This document shows positions 1-5,733 of a DNA stretch of 6,329 bases, piece after piece. The position numbers and the translations under genes are program-made. The DNA is from Clostridiales bacterium UBA6363 (lineage in GTDB: Bacteria; Bacillota; Clostridia; UBA1381), in the NCBI GenBank assembly GCA_002438865.1, contig DJRJ01000036.1, positions 1-6,329 on the forward strand, in the 5' to 3' direction. Every line of letters starts with the position of its first letter. Within the stretch, counting starts at the first letter, position 1. The notes under the pieces were generated by a model, which saw only the letters and a list, made by a program, of their open reading frames with translations, searched no databases and had not been told where the DNA came from.

Positions 1-275
1 TGCTTGAGGTTTCCGTTGATGATAAGGAGCCGCAAAAGCTTGCGTTTGCTCCGTATAAGGTCAATATGGGTCATCTTGAAAAAGGCAAGCACACCATACG
101 CATAAAATGTTTCGGAAACAGACATAATTCGTTCGGAACGCTCCATATGTGCGATTACCAAAAGGACTGGATAGGTCCGGGCGAGTGGTACACCGAGGGC
201 AGCAGATGGAGCTATGAATACTGCTTAAAGGATATGGGCGTAATATCGTCGCCCGTTATAGAAATAATGCGGTAG
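1..275 (+). CDS. C-terminal end of a probable glycoside hydrolase-like protein (partial)
   Basis: The reading frame is open from the left edge (first full codon at position 3) to a TAG at 273-275, giving the last 90 residues of a protein whose start lies outside the window. The visible part has no catalytic motif. It is rich in aromatic residues and short beta-strand-like stretches, with the pattern GKHTIRIKCFGNRHNSFG near residues 29-46 of the fragment. It ends in WSYEYCLKDMGVISSPVIEI, which resembles the beta-sandwich (galactose-binding-like) tails of GH2-like or rhamnosidase-like enzymes of gut bacteria. That resemblance is from memory of the families and is only suggestive. The internal ATG at 66 has no convincing ribosome binding site and lies inside the continuing frame, so it is not taken as a start. 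The gene ends 34 bp before a bidirectional hairpin and converges on a GH20 gene, so a carbohydrate-degradation setting is plausible. A non-enzymatic carbohydrate-binding protein is the main alternative. Confidence 0.55.
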   Translation, partial: LEVSVDDKEPQKLAFAPYKVNMGHLEKGKHTIRIKCFGNRHNSFGTLHMCDYQKDWIGPGEWYTEGSRWSYEYCLKDMGVISSPVIEIMR

Positions 276-309
276 TAACAATACAATTCAGGTTCTCCCC
301 AATCATAAC

Positions 310-346
310 AAAACAGGCTGTAAAATTTATTTTTACAGCCTGTTTT
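310..346. terminator. Bidirectional intrinsic terminator between convergent genes
   Basis: A perfect 16-bp inverted repeat (310-325 paired with 331-346) encloses a 5-base loop TTTAT. The stem core is CAGGCTG/CAGCCTG, flanked by A4 on the left and T4 on the right, so either strand gives a hairpin followed by a short U run. It lies 34 bp after the stop of the rightward partial gene and 20 bp beyond the stop of the leftward GH20 gene, which is where a shared terminator is expected. Confidence 0.85.
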
Positions 347-366
347 AATGTTTATTCTGTGTTTTT

Positions 367-1833
367 TTATACTACTGAAAATTCCAATTCCGCTTCCGGC
401 AGAACTTTTCTCAGCAAATCACCGCTTCTGTGTCCCATAAGCATATACTGGCGCACAAAATTGTGTTCTCCTCTTTCGAGCTTGTCAATTGCGTCAATGT
501 TTTCCGACCATGATGACGTTCCTCCGCGTGTTATAAGTATCGGCAGGAACTTTTTCGACCATACCGTCTGCATATGTCCGAAATATCCGTGCTTTCTTAC
601 AGCCTTGCAGAGTGCGTCCGTGTTTTTAACCTCTGTTGCGGAGGCGGTTATAACGTCAAATCCTTTTTGCTTTAAGTATTCGCTTGTTATAACGTTGTCG
701 TCCCATATTTCATACTGCCAGTCGTTTATTATAACGCTCTTGTCAAGCATATCGAGAGCCTTGTAGGCGGTCGGCGGTGTACCTTCGCTTGCTTCGTACT
801 TGTGTCCGAAGCTGTCGGTGTGGTATCTCCAGCGGTCATGCTCGAGCATTGTTTCGCCCCATATGATAACACGTCTGCCTTCGGCTTTCATCTCCTCGGC
901 AACCTCGTTTACATAATCTGCATACAGCTTTTCGGGCGGAGTTTTGCGGCATACGTCGCACGTTCCCAGGCTGTGCGCCTCGTCGCCGCCCATATGGAAG
1001 AACTTTCCGTCGCCGCAAAGCTCGATAAGCTCACGGCGTATGCTTTTTAAAAGCGCCTTTGTCTGCGGATTGGAAAGGCAGAACGTCCAGCCGTCCGGCT
1101 CAAACAGCGCCGCCATATGCGGAGCCTGGTTCAATACAACATGAACGCCCGTTGAATTGTCTGCCGAGGCGGCGTGTCCGAGATGATTGAACATCGGCAC
1201 AAGCTCAAGTCCGAGCGCCTGCGCCTCCTCTATAAGCGGACGTATTTGGTCTTTTTTGTATGCGCCCTTGTAGGAAAGCTCCTTTAAGCAGTCAAATTCC
1301 ATTGTGCCGAAAAATTCTATCAGAATATGCGAGTATTTCATAAGTCCGCACATACGTATTGTCTGCTGTACCGTTGTAAACATACCGGGCAGGAATGATA
1401 TGTGGAAACATCTGAAAGCTATTGACGGCTTGTCAAATACATCACAGCAGGACATATGGAACTTTTTGAAGTCCTCGTTATCAATGCGCTCCGGCTGTAT
1501 AATCTGCAAAAGCGTGCAGAAAGCGTGGATAAGTCCTTTGTATTCCTTTGCGGCAGCGCCGAAGCCTGCCGTTGTTACCGATATTGCGTGTTCAAATTCA
1601 TCGGGGCATACGGCTGTAACTCCGCCTGCCGAAAATGTGTGAGGCAAAAGCGATGCGTCCCTAATAAATTCTATTTCGGTCATTGCTCCCGTAAAATTGC
1701 TCCAGAGCTCCGCAAGGAGCGTAAGCGTTCTTTCTTTTGGGAAATCCTCGTTGTACTTAATGGTAAGCTTTCCCGAAAAAACAAAAAATTCGTCTTTTTC
1801 GTCGTATTTGTATGGCATTGGATAAATTTTCAT
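367..1833 (-). CDS. Family 20 glycoside hydrolase (beta-N-acetylhexosaminidase-type), cytoplasmic
   Basis: This 488-residue enzyme most likely releases terminal beta-linked GlcNAc or GalNAc from imported oligosaccharides by the substrate-assisted GH20 mechanism. Residues ~1-125 look like the small alpha/beta GH20b-type domain and ~125-455 like the catalytic (beta/alpha)8 barrel. The key motif is HMGGDEAHSLG, with the catalytic Asp-Glu pair at D284-E285. R141 (RCFH) matches the sugar-binding arginine at the barrel entrance. Aromatic pocket residues are likely W325 (IIWGE), W372/Y374 (NDWQYE) and W442 (SSWSE). No signal peptide or membrane segment is visible, so it should act in the cytoplasm. 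It is unusually cysteine-rich, with CxxC at C292/C295 just after the catalytic pair and adjacent C129-C130. The ATG is preceded by GGAG six bases upstream (1840-1843 on the plus strand) and by a good promoter. It is divergent from galT, hinting at salvage of galactose- and hexosamine-containing glycans. The GH20 assignment is strong; the exact substrate cannot be read from sequence. Confidence 0.9.
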   Translation of the reverse strand: MKIYPMPYKYDEKDEFFVFSGKLTIKYNEDFPKERTLTLLAELWSNFTGAMTEIEFIRDASLLPHTFSAGGVTAVCPDEFEHAISVTTAGFGAAAKEYKGLIHAFCTLLQIIQPERIDNEDFKKFHMSCCDVFDKPSIAFRCFHISFLPGMFTTVQQTIRMCGLMKYSHILIEFFGTMEFDCLKELSYKGAYKKDQIRPLIEEAQALGLELVPMFNHLGHAASADNSTGVHVVLNQAPHMAALFEPDGWTFCLSNPQTKALLKSIRRELIELCGDGKFFHMGGDEAHSLGTCDVCRKTPPEKLYADYVNEVAEEMKAEGRRVIIWGETMLEHDRWRYHTDSFGHKYEASEGTPPTAYKALDMLDKSVIINDWQYEIWDDNVITSEYLKQKGFDVITASATEVKNTDALCKAVRKHGYFGHMQTVWSKKFLPILITRGGTSSWSENIDAIDKLERGEHNFVRQYMLMGHRSGDLLRKVLPEAELEFSVV

Positions 1834-1878
1834 AATAATCTCCGTTCCGCCGCCTGTGCGGCATTAAATTTCAGTTAC

Positions 1879-1907
1879 AATATACAGCATAAGACGGGCA
1901 AGGTCAA
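1879..1907 (-). promoter_or_regulatory. Sigma-A promoter of the GH20 gene
   Basis: On the minus strand, TTGACC (1902-1907) is followed by a 17-base spacer and TATATT (1879-1884). That is five of six consensus bases in each box at ideal spacing. Transcription would begin near 1872, giving a leader of about 40 bases before the ATG at 1833. Confidence 0.75.
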
Positions 1908-1920
1908 GGCTTTTTCGGCA

Positions 1921-1968
1921 TTGTTACCCAATTGTAATAATCCTGAAAAAATCAGGACAATCCTTGTC
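1921..1968. promoter_or_regulatory. Cluster of three small dyads, candidate operator region
   Basis: Three inverted repeats lie almost end to end between the -35 boxes of the divergent promoters. TTGTTAC/GTAATAA pairs 6 of 7 positions across CCAATT (1921-1940). TCCTGA/TCAGGA is perfect across five A (1941-1957). GACAA/TTGTC is perfect across TCC (1956-1968). The placement suits a regulator serving both galT and the GH20 gene. The arms are short and AT-rich DNA yields such dyads by chance. No known regulator consensus was recognised, so this is a candidate only. Confidence 0.3.
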
Positions 1969-2032
1969 TTTGGCGCATACAACATAAACAATTCCGAATA
2001 AAAGGTTTTCGGCAAAAAAATGACAAAATTTA

Positions 2033-2061
2033 TTGACATACGGCTAAAACAGCTATATAAT
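2033..2061 (+). promoter_or_regulatory. Consensus sigma-A promoter of galT
   Basis: TTGACA (2033-2038), a 17-base spacer and TATAAT (2056-2061) match the sigma-A consensus exactly. The start point is expected near 2068, leaving a short leader of about 28 bases with the ribosome binding site AGGGGG at 2081-2086, nine bases before the galT ATG. A perfect promoter suggests high basal strength, so any sugar-dependent control probably relies on a repressor. Confidence 0.9.
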
Positions 2062-2095
2062 ATATAGGTAATAAAATTCAAGGGGGATTTTTAAA

Positions 2096-3073
2096 ATGGC
2101 AGAATTACGTTGGAACCCGTTGGTTAAGGATTGGGTTATGGTTGCATCGAACCGTCAGAACAGACCGCAGATGCCGAAGGATTGGTGTCCGTTTTGTCCG
2201 GGCTCGGGAAAAGTGCCCGATAAGTTTACGGTGTATAAGTATGATAATGACTTCCCGGCATTATCGCAGAATCCGCCCGTTCCGGACGATGTGGAAACAA
2301 GAATATATAAAACAAAGCCCGCATACGGTAAATGCGAGGTAATACTCTATTCGCCCGAACATACGGTAACGCTTCCGGAGCTTCCCGAACCGCATATAAG
2401 AGAACTGGTTGATTTGTGGACGGAGCGCTTTACGGAAATAAGCAAGGACGAGAAAATAAAGTACGTGTTCATATTTGAGAACAGGGGAGCAGCTGTCGGC
2501 GTAACAATGCCGCATCCGCACGGTCAGATATACGGCTATTCGGTAGTGCCGAAAAAGCTTGAGCTTGAAATGGCGTCCTGTAAGGAGCATTTCCATGATA
2601 ACGGCTCGTGCCTTATCTGTGATATGATGGAGGATGAAATCAATGACGGAAGAAGAATTATCTTCGAGAACGAGGATTTCGTAACGTTCCTGCCGTTCTT
2701 CAGCGAATACCCGTACGGCGTGTACATAGGCGCAAAAAGACATTTCCAGAACCTTACGCAGATGACCGAGCGTGAGAAGAACAGTCTTGCAAACATATTA
2801 AAGGAAACGGCAGGTATGCTCGACAGCCTGTTTGACTACACGTTCCCGTATATGATGTGTATGTATCAGAACCCCGTAAACGGCGAGGACGTATCGGATT
2901 ACTATCATTTCCATATTGCATTCTATCCGCCGATGAGAAGCAAGGAAAAGATTAAGTTCAACGCATCATCGGAAACGGGCGCATGGGCGCACTGCAACCC
3001 GACCGCTCCGGAGGAAAAAGCCGAGGAGTTAAGAGCGGCGCACGAGAAGTTTTTAAAGAAAATAAACGGATAA
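2096..3073 (+). CDS. galT: Galactose-1-phosphate uridylyltransferase, class I
   Basis: GalT transfers UMP from UDP-glucose to galactose-1-phosphate, giving UDP-galactose and glucose-1-phosphate, the central cytoplasmic step of the Leloir pathway. The active-site motif HPHGQ is at residues 140-144, with H142 equivalent to the uridylylated histidine (H166 in E. coli). Likely metal ligands are C31 and C34 (CPFCPG), H89 (SPEHTVTLPEL) and H140. The second half has the expected HIT-like signatures YPYGVYIGAKRH (206-217) and YHFHIAFYPP (270-279). A second CxxC (C172/C175) is a common feature of this branch. At 325 residues it is slightly shorter than the 348-residue E. coli enzyme, mainly at the N-terminus, but complete. 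The ATG at 2096 follows AGGGGG at good spacing and a consensus promoter. It is transcribed alone and ends in a terminator; galK and galE are not in this window. It is divergent from the GH20 gene. Confidence 0.95.
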   Translation: MAELRWNPLVKDWVMVASNRQNRPQMPKDWCPFCPGSGKVPDKFTVYKYDNDFPALSQNPPVPDDVETRIYKTKPAYGKCEVILYSPEHTVTLPELPEPHIRELVDLWTERFTEISKDEKIKYVFIFENRGAAVGVTMPHPHGQIYGYSVVPKKLELEMASCKEHFHDNGSCLICDMMEDEINDGRRIIFENEDFVTFLPFFSEYPYGVYIGAKRHFQNLTQMTEREKNSLANILKETAGMLDSLFDYTFPYMMCMYQNPVNGEDVSDYYHFHIAFYPPMRSKEKIKFNASSETGAWAHCNPTAPEEKAEELRAAHEKFLKKING

Positions 3074-3079
3074 CATATT

Positions 3080-3110
3080 CGGACTGTGGCATTTTGCCGC
3101 AGTCCGTTTT
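3080..3110 (+). terminator. Intrinsic terminator of galT
   Basis: A 12-bp stem (3080-3091 with 3095-3106, one G-U pair) closes a 3-base TTT loop and is followed by TTTTG. It starts seven bases after the galT stop codon. It should isolate galT from the downstream dehydrogenase operon. Confidence 0.88.
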
Positions 3111-3164
3111 GTATATATACCGAATAATTTGGCTGTAAACCTCGGAATTTGTCTAAAATGTGTA

Positions 3165-3182
3165 TTGATTTTTTTTTAACAA
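3165..3182. promoter_or_regulatory. Rex-like operator candidate
   Basis: The 18-base stretch begins TTGATT and ends TTAACAA. It matches 11 of the 14 defined positions of the clostridial Rex site as I recall it (TTGTTAA-N4-TTAACAA), with the right half-site perfect. Rex is the NADH/NAD+-sensing repressor of fermentation genes in Firmicutes, including lactate dehydrogenase and related redox genes. Position over the -35 region of P1 fits repression. The left half is degraded and the centre is a T run, so chance similarity is possible. Confidence 0.4.
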
Positions 3183-3193
3183 AGTGATAAAAT
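3165..3193 (+). promoter_or_regulatory. Candidate promoter P1 of the dehydrogenase-fumarase operon
   Basis: TTGATT (3165-3170), a 17-base spacer and TAAAAT (3188-3193) form a plausible sigma-A promoter, strengthened by an extended -10 TG at 3185-3186. Transcription would start near 3200 and leave a leader of about 157 bases. The -35 box and spacer lie inside the Rex-like inverted repeat, so a bound repressor would block it. Confidence 0.5.
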
Positions 3194-3200
3194 TATATTA

Positions 3201-3229
3201 TCTTTGATTAATGCTCAAAGGTATATAAT
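3201..3229 (+). promoter_or_regulatory. Weak promoter candidate P2 with overlapping dyad
   Basis: A perfect TATAAT sits at 3224-3229. At 17-base spacing the -35 would be TCTTTG (3201-3206), which is poor, while the better TTGATT at 3204-3209 leaves only 14 bases. A perfect 6-bp inverted repeat CTTTGA/TCAAAG (3202-3207 with 3215-3220) covers the same region. It could be an activator-dependent promoter or just AT-rich sequence. Confidence 0.25.
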
Positions 3230-3259
3230 AAATGTATTACGGTTATACAAAACAAACAA

Positions 3260-3288
3260 TTTACATGAGTGAAGTTTTGATGTACAAT
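3260..3288 (+). promoter_or_regulatory. Candidate promoter P3 of the dehydrogenase-fumarase operon
   Basis: TTTACA (3260-3265), a 17-base spacer and TACAAT (3283-3288) match five of six consensus bases in each box. The start would fall near 3295, about 60 bases before the dehydrogenase ATG. By consensus alone this is the best of the three candidates in the 246-bp region between the galT terminator and the operon; P1 and P3 may act in tandem. Confidence 0.55.
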
Positions 3289-3304
3289 AATAATGGTTTA
3301 TTAT
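3287..3304. repeat. AT-rich 7-bp inverted repeat at the P3 start point
   Basis: ATAATAA (3287-3293) and TTATTAT (3298-3304) are perfect inverted copies around TGGT. The dyad would cover the predicted start point of P3, a common operator position. It has no G-C pairs, so an RNA hairpin would be weak and chance occurrence in such AT-rich DNA is quite likely. Confidence 0.25.
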
Positions 3305-3356
3305 GCGGCATAGAGCTGTAATATTGCAAACAAAATAAAAACGGGGAAGGTGCATT

Positions 3357-4301
3357 ATGAACAAAATATCTATTATCGGAACGGGAAGCGTGGGTTCTAC
3401 CATTGCGTATACGCTTACCGTTATGGGAATTGCTTCGGAGATTGTAATGATTGACATTAACAACGAAAAAGCTCTCGGCGAGGCGCTCGACATCAGACAG
3501 GGAACGCCGTTTTGCGGAGCTTGTTCGGTTTATGCTGGCAGTTACAGTGACGCAAACAATTCCGACATTGTAATCCTTACGTCGGGAATAGCAAGACGTC
3601 CGGGACAGTCAAGACTGGAACTTGCGCAGACGAATGTTGACATCACAAAAACAATTATTCCGGAAATAACAAAGCACGCTCCGGACGCAACTTACATAAT
3701 AGTAAGCAATCCTGTCGACGTTCTTACATATACGTTCTGCAAAAAGTCGGGACTTCCGGAGAACAGAATTATCGGTTCGGGAACAATTCTCGATACGTCA
3801 AGACTCCGTGCAAGACTTTCGGAGTATTACAACATAAGCCAGAGTAACGTTCATGCTTACGTTTTCGGCGAACACGGCGATTCATCGTTTATTCCGTGGT
3901 CGGTTGCAAACATTTCAAATGTTCCGATAAACGACTGCGACAGACTTATAAAATGCACGGGTATAGAAATGCCCGACTTCAACCGTGAGGACGTTGAGCG
4001 CTATGTGCGCAAATCGGGCGGCGTGGTAATCGAAAGAAAGGGCGCTACCTTCTATGCGGTTTCGGCATCTGTCTGTCATATATGCAAATGCCTGCTTACG
4101 GGTATCGACACAACAATGACGGTGTCGACAATGATGCACGGCGAGTACGGCGTGGAGGACGTTGCATTGAGCGTTCTCAATATTATCGGCAAGGACGGAG
4201 CAAGATCAAAGGTGCTTGTACCGCTTACCGATGAGGAAAGAGCAAAGCTTGTAAAGAGTGCGGAAACGTTAAAAGAAGTTATTAACAAACTTGATATATA
4301 A
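3357..4301 (+). CDS. Lactate/malate dehydrogenase family protein, probable malate dehydrogenase
   Basis: This 314-residue NAD-dependent 2-hydroxyacid dehydrogenase is full length for the family. The Rossmann motif is GTGSVG (8-13), with D33 at the end of the second strand favouring NAD over NADP. Catalytic residues are all present: R86 (family R109), N118, D146 and R149 (LDTSR; D168/R171) and the proton donor H173 (GEHGDSS; H195). The body reads as L-lactate dehydrogenase, including T231 in KGATFYAV (LDH T246 position; LDH-like malate dehydrogenases have Ala). The exception is the specificity residue: where LDHs have Q102, the motif GIARRPGQSR has R80, as malate dehydrogenases do. A Q102R change alone is known to turn a Bacillus LDH into an efficient malate dehydrogenase. 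Together with fumarase starting 14 bp downstream, this favours oxaloacetate/malate as substrate. Automatic pipelines would probably name it L-lactate dehydrogenase, and lactate activity cannot be excluded. The start follows AAGGTG four bases upstream. Family call is near certain; malate specificity is inference (about 0.65). Confidence 0.92.
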   Translation: MNKISIIGTGSVGSTIAYTLTVMGIASEIVMIDINNEKALGEALDIRQGTPFCGACSVYAGSYSDANNSDIVILTSGIARRPGQSRLELAQTNVDITKTIIPEITKHAPDATYIIVSNPVDVLTYTFCKKSGLPENRIIGSGTILDTSRLRARLSEYYNISQSNVHAYVFGEHGDSSFIPWSVANISNVPINDCDRLIKCTGIEMPDFNREDVERYVRKSGGVVIERKGATFYAVSASVCHICKCLLTGIDTTMTVSTMMHGEYGVEDVALSVLNIIGKDGARSKVLVPLTDEERAKLVKSAETLKEVINKLDI

Positions 4302-4307
4302 AGGTGG
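4301..4307 (+). promoter_or_regulatory. Ribosome binding site of fumC overlapping the upstream stop codon
   Basis: AAGGTGG shares its first A with the TAA stop of the dehydrogenase gene and stands eight bases before the ATG at 4316. A GTG inside this motif (4304) would add four residues in frame, but it would have no ribosome binding site of its own, so ATG 4316 is chosen. The overlap suggests translational coupling of the two enzymes. Confidence 0.8.
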
Positions 4308-4315
4308 TAATTGAA

Positions 4316-5692
4316 ATGGAATACCGTATTGAACACGATTCGATGGGGGAAATGAAAGTTCCCGCCGACAGACTCTGGGCGGCACAGACGCAGAGAAGCC
4401 ATGAGAACTTTGAAATCGGCGTGGGCATAGAAACAATGCCCCGTGAAATCACTCACGCATTCGGAATACTCAAAAAAGCGGCGGCGCTTGCAAACAGCGA
4501 GCTTAAGCCGGAAAAAATGACGGCGGAAAAGCTCGGTGCGATTTCGCAGGCTTGCGATGAGGTTATCTCGGGCGAGCTTAACGGTCATTTCCCGCTTGTT
4601 GTATGGCAGACGGGTTCGGGCACGCAGTCGAATATGAATGCAAACGAGGTTATTGCAAACCGTGCAAATCAGATTGCAGGAAAGAAAATAGCCCACCCGA
4701 ATGACGATATAAATATGAGCCAGTCATCAAACGATACTTTCCCGACAGCAATGCATATCTCTGCCGTAACGGCGATTGAGGATAAGCTTTTGCCGGCGGT
4801 AGAGGGACTTATAGAAACGTTTAAAAAGCTTGAGGCGGAGCATGAGGGCATAGTAAAATCGGGACGTACTCATCTTCAGGACGCTACCCCGATAAAATTC
4901 AGCCAGGAAATAAGCGGCTGGAGATCGAGCCTTGAACGTGATGCGGAACTGCTTAAGCTTTCGCTTAAGCCGTTGTACGAGCTTGCTCTCGGCGGTACGG
5001 CTGTCGGAACGGGACTTAACGCCCCCAAAGGATTCTCGGAGCTTGTGGCAAAGAAAGTTGCGGAGCTTACGGGCAAACCGTTCGTAACGGCGCAGAATAA
5101 ATTCCACGCCCTCACTTCAAAGGACGAAATAGTTTTCGCACACGGCGCAATCAAGGCAACGGCGTGCGATATGATGAAGATAGCGAACGACGTCCGCTGG
5201 CTTGCATCGGGTCCCCGTGACGGTCTGGGCGAAATTACAATCCCCGAAAACGAACCCGGCTCGTCAATTATGCCGGGTAAGGTAAACCCGACACAGTGCG
5301 AGGCGGTAACGATGGTTGCCGTACAGGTTATCGGAAACGATACGGCTGTTGCAATGGCGGCTTCGCAGGGAAACTTTGAGCTTAACGTGTTTATGCCCGT
5401 AACGGCATACAATTTCCTGCAGTCGGCAAGACTTCTTGCCGAGGCGATTACTTCGTTCAACAAGAAGTGCGCTGTCGGAATAAAGGCAAATAAGGAAAAA
5501 ATGCATCATAATCTGCATAATTCACTTATGCTTGTAACGGCGCTTAATCCTTATATCGGATACGAAAACGCCGCAAAAACAGCCAAAAAGGCATATAAGG
5601 ACAATATATCGCTTAAAGAGGCGTGCGTTGAACTCGGCTTCCTTACAGAAGAAAAATTTGACGAGGTGTTCCACCCCGAACAGATGGTTTGA
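4316..5692 (+). CDS. fumC: Fumarate hydratase, class II (fumarase C)
   Basis: This iron-free, oxygen-stable class II fumarase interconverts L-malate and fumarate, normally as a cytoplasmic homotetramer. At 458 residues it has the standard length. It begins YRIEHDSMGEMKVPADRLWAAQTQRS, broken here as the usual DSMG...VPAD.LWGAQTQRS family start (residues 3-28). Conserved blocks follow in order: GSGTQSNMNANEV (100-112), HPNDDINMSQSSNDTFP (127-143), SGRTHLQDATP (182-192) with the catalytic base-region H186 (H188 in E. coli), GGTAVGTGLN (226-235), and the superfamily signature GSSIMPGKVNP (315-325) with catalytic S317 (S318 in E. coli). K322 and N324 bind substrate carboxylate. It is preceded by a malate dehydrogenase-like gene with coupled translation and followed 41 bp later by an HdrB-like gene, so it probably works in the reductive direction from oxaloacetate via malate to fumarate. 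Aspartase and argininosuccinate lyase are related families, but the block sequences are those of fumarase. Confidence 0.96.
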   Translation: MEYRIEHDSMGEMKVPADRLWAAQTQRSHENFEIGVGIETMPREITHAFGILKKAAALANSELKPEKMTAEKLGAISQACDEVISGELNGHFPLVVWQTGSGTQSNMNANEVIANRANQIAGKKIAHPNDDINMSQSSNDTFPTAMHISAVTAIEDKLLPAVEGLIETFKKLEAEHEGIVKSGRTHLQDATPIKFSQEISGWRSSLERDAELLKLSLKPLYELALGGTAVGTGLNAPKGFSELVAKKVAELTGKPFVTAQNKFHALTSKDEIVFAHGAIKATACDMMKIANDVRWLASGPRDGLGEITIPENEPGSSIMPGKVNPTQCEAVTMVAVQVIGNDTAVAMAASQGNFELNVFMPVTAYNFLQSARLLAEAITSFNKKCAVGIKANKEKMHHNLHNSLMLVTALNPYIGYENAAKTAKKAYKDNISLKEACVELGFLTEEKFDEVFHPEQMV

Positions 5693-5733
5693 GAAAAAGC
5701 GAAACGGATTTTGTGCAGAAAGGAATTATTAAA

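Noticed and set aside
1456..2001. Plus-strand open frame of 181 codons over the start of the GH20 gene
   Set aside because: It overlaps a confident GH20 gene on the opposite strand and runs through its promoter; the predicted product has no recognisable features.
1875..2081. Minus-strand 68-codon open frame in the intergenic region between GH20 and galT
   Set aside because: It covers both divergent promoters and the dyad cluster and has no good ribosome binding site, so it is better explained as regulatory DNA.
2261..2743. Minus-strand open frame of 160 codons inside galT
   Set aside because: Antisense shadow of a well-supported galT; no domain or start signal.
3131..3144. Possible catabolite-repression (cre) site TGTAAACCTCGGAA
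   Set aside because: The left half resembles a cre site, but the central CG and the right half do not match, so it is not supported.
3231..3356. Riboswitch or attenuator in the dehydrogenase leader
   Set aside because: Only an AT-only 7-bp dyad is visible; there is no GC-rich stem followed by a U tract and no recognised aptamer core.
4304..4315. GTG start for fumC four codons upstream
   Set aside because: The GTG is part of the ribosome binding site itself; ATG 4316 has ideal spacing and gives the usual N-terminus of the family.
4076..4696. Minus-strand open frame of 206 codons across the dehydrogenase-fumC junction
   Set aside because: Composition is that of a shadow frame, it spans two real sense genes, and no motif or start signal supports it.
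4876..5463. Long antisense open frame (195 codons) on the minus strand inside fumC
   Set aside because: It is fully covered by a clear fumarase gene, has no recognisable domain or ribosome binding site, and arises from the codon bias of the sense gene.
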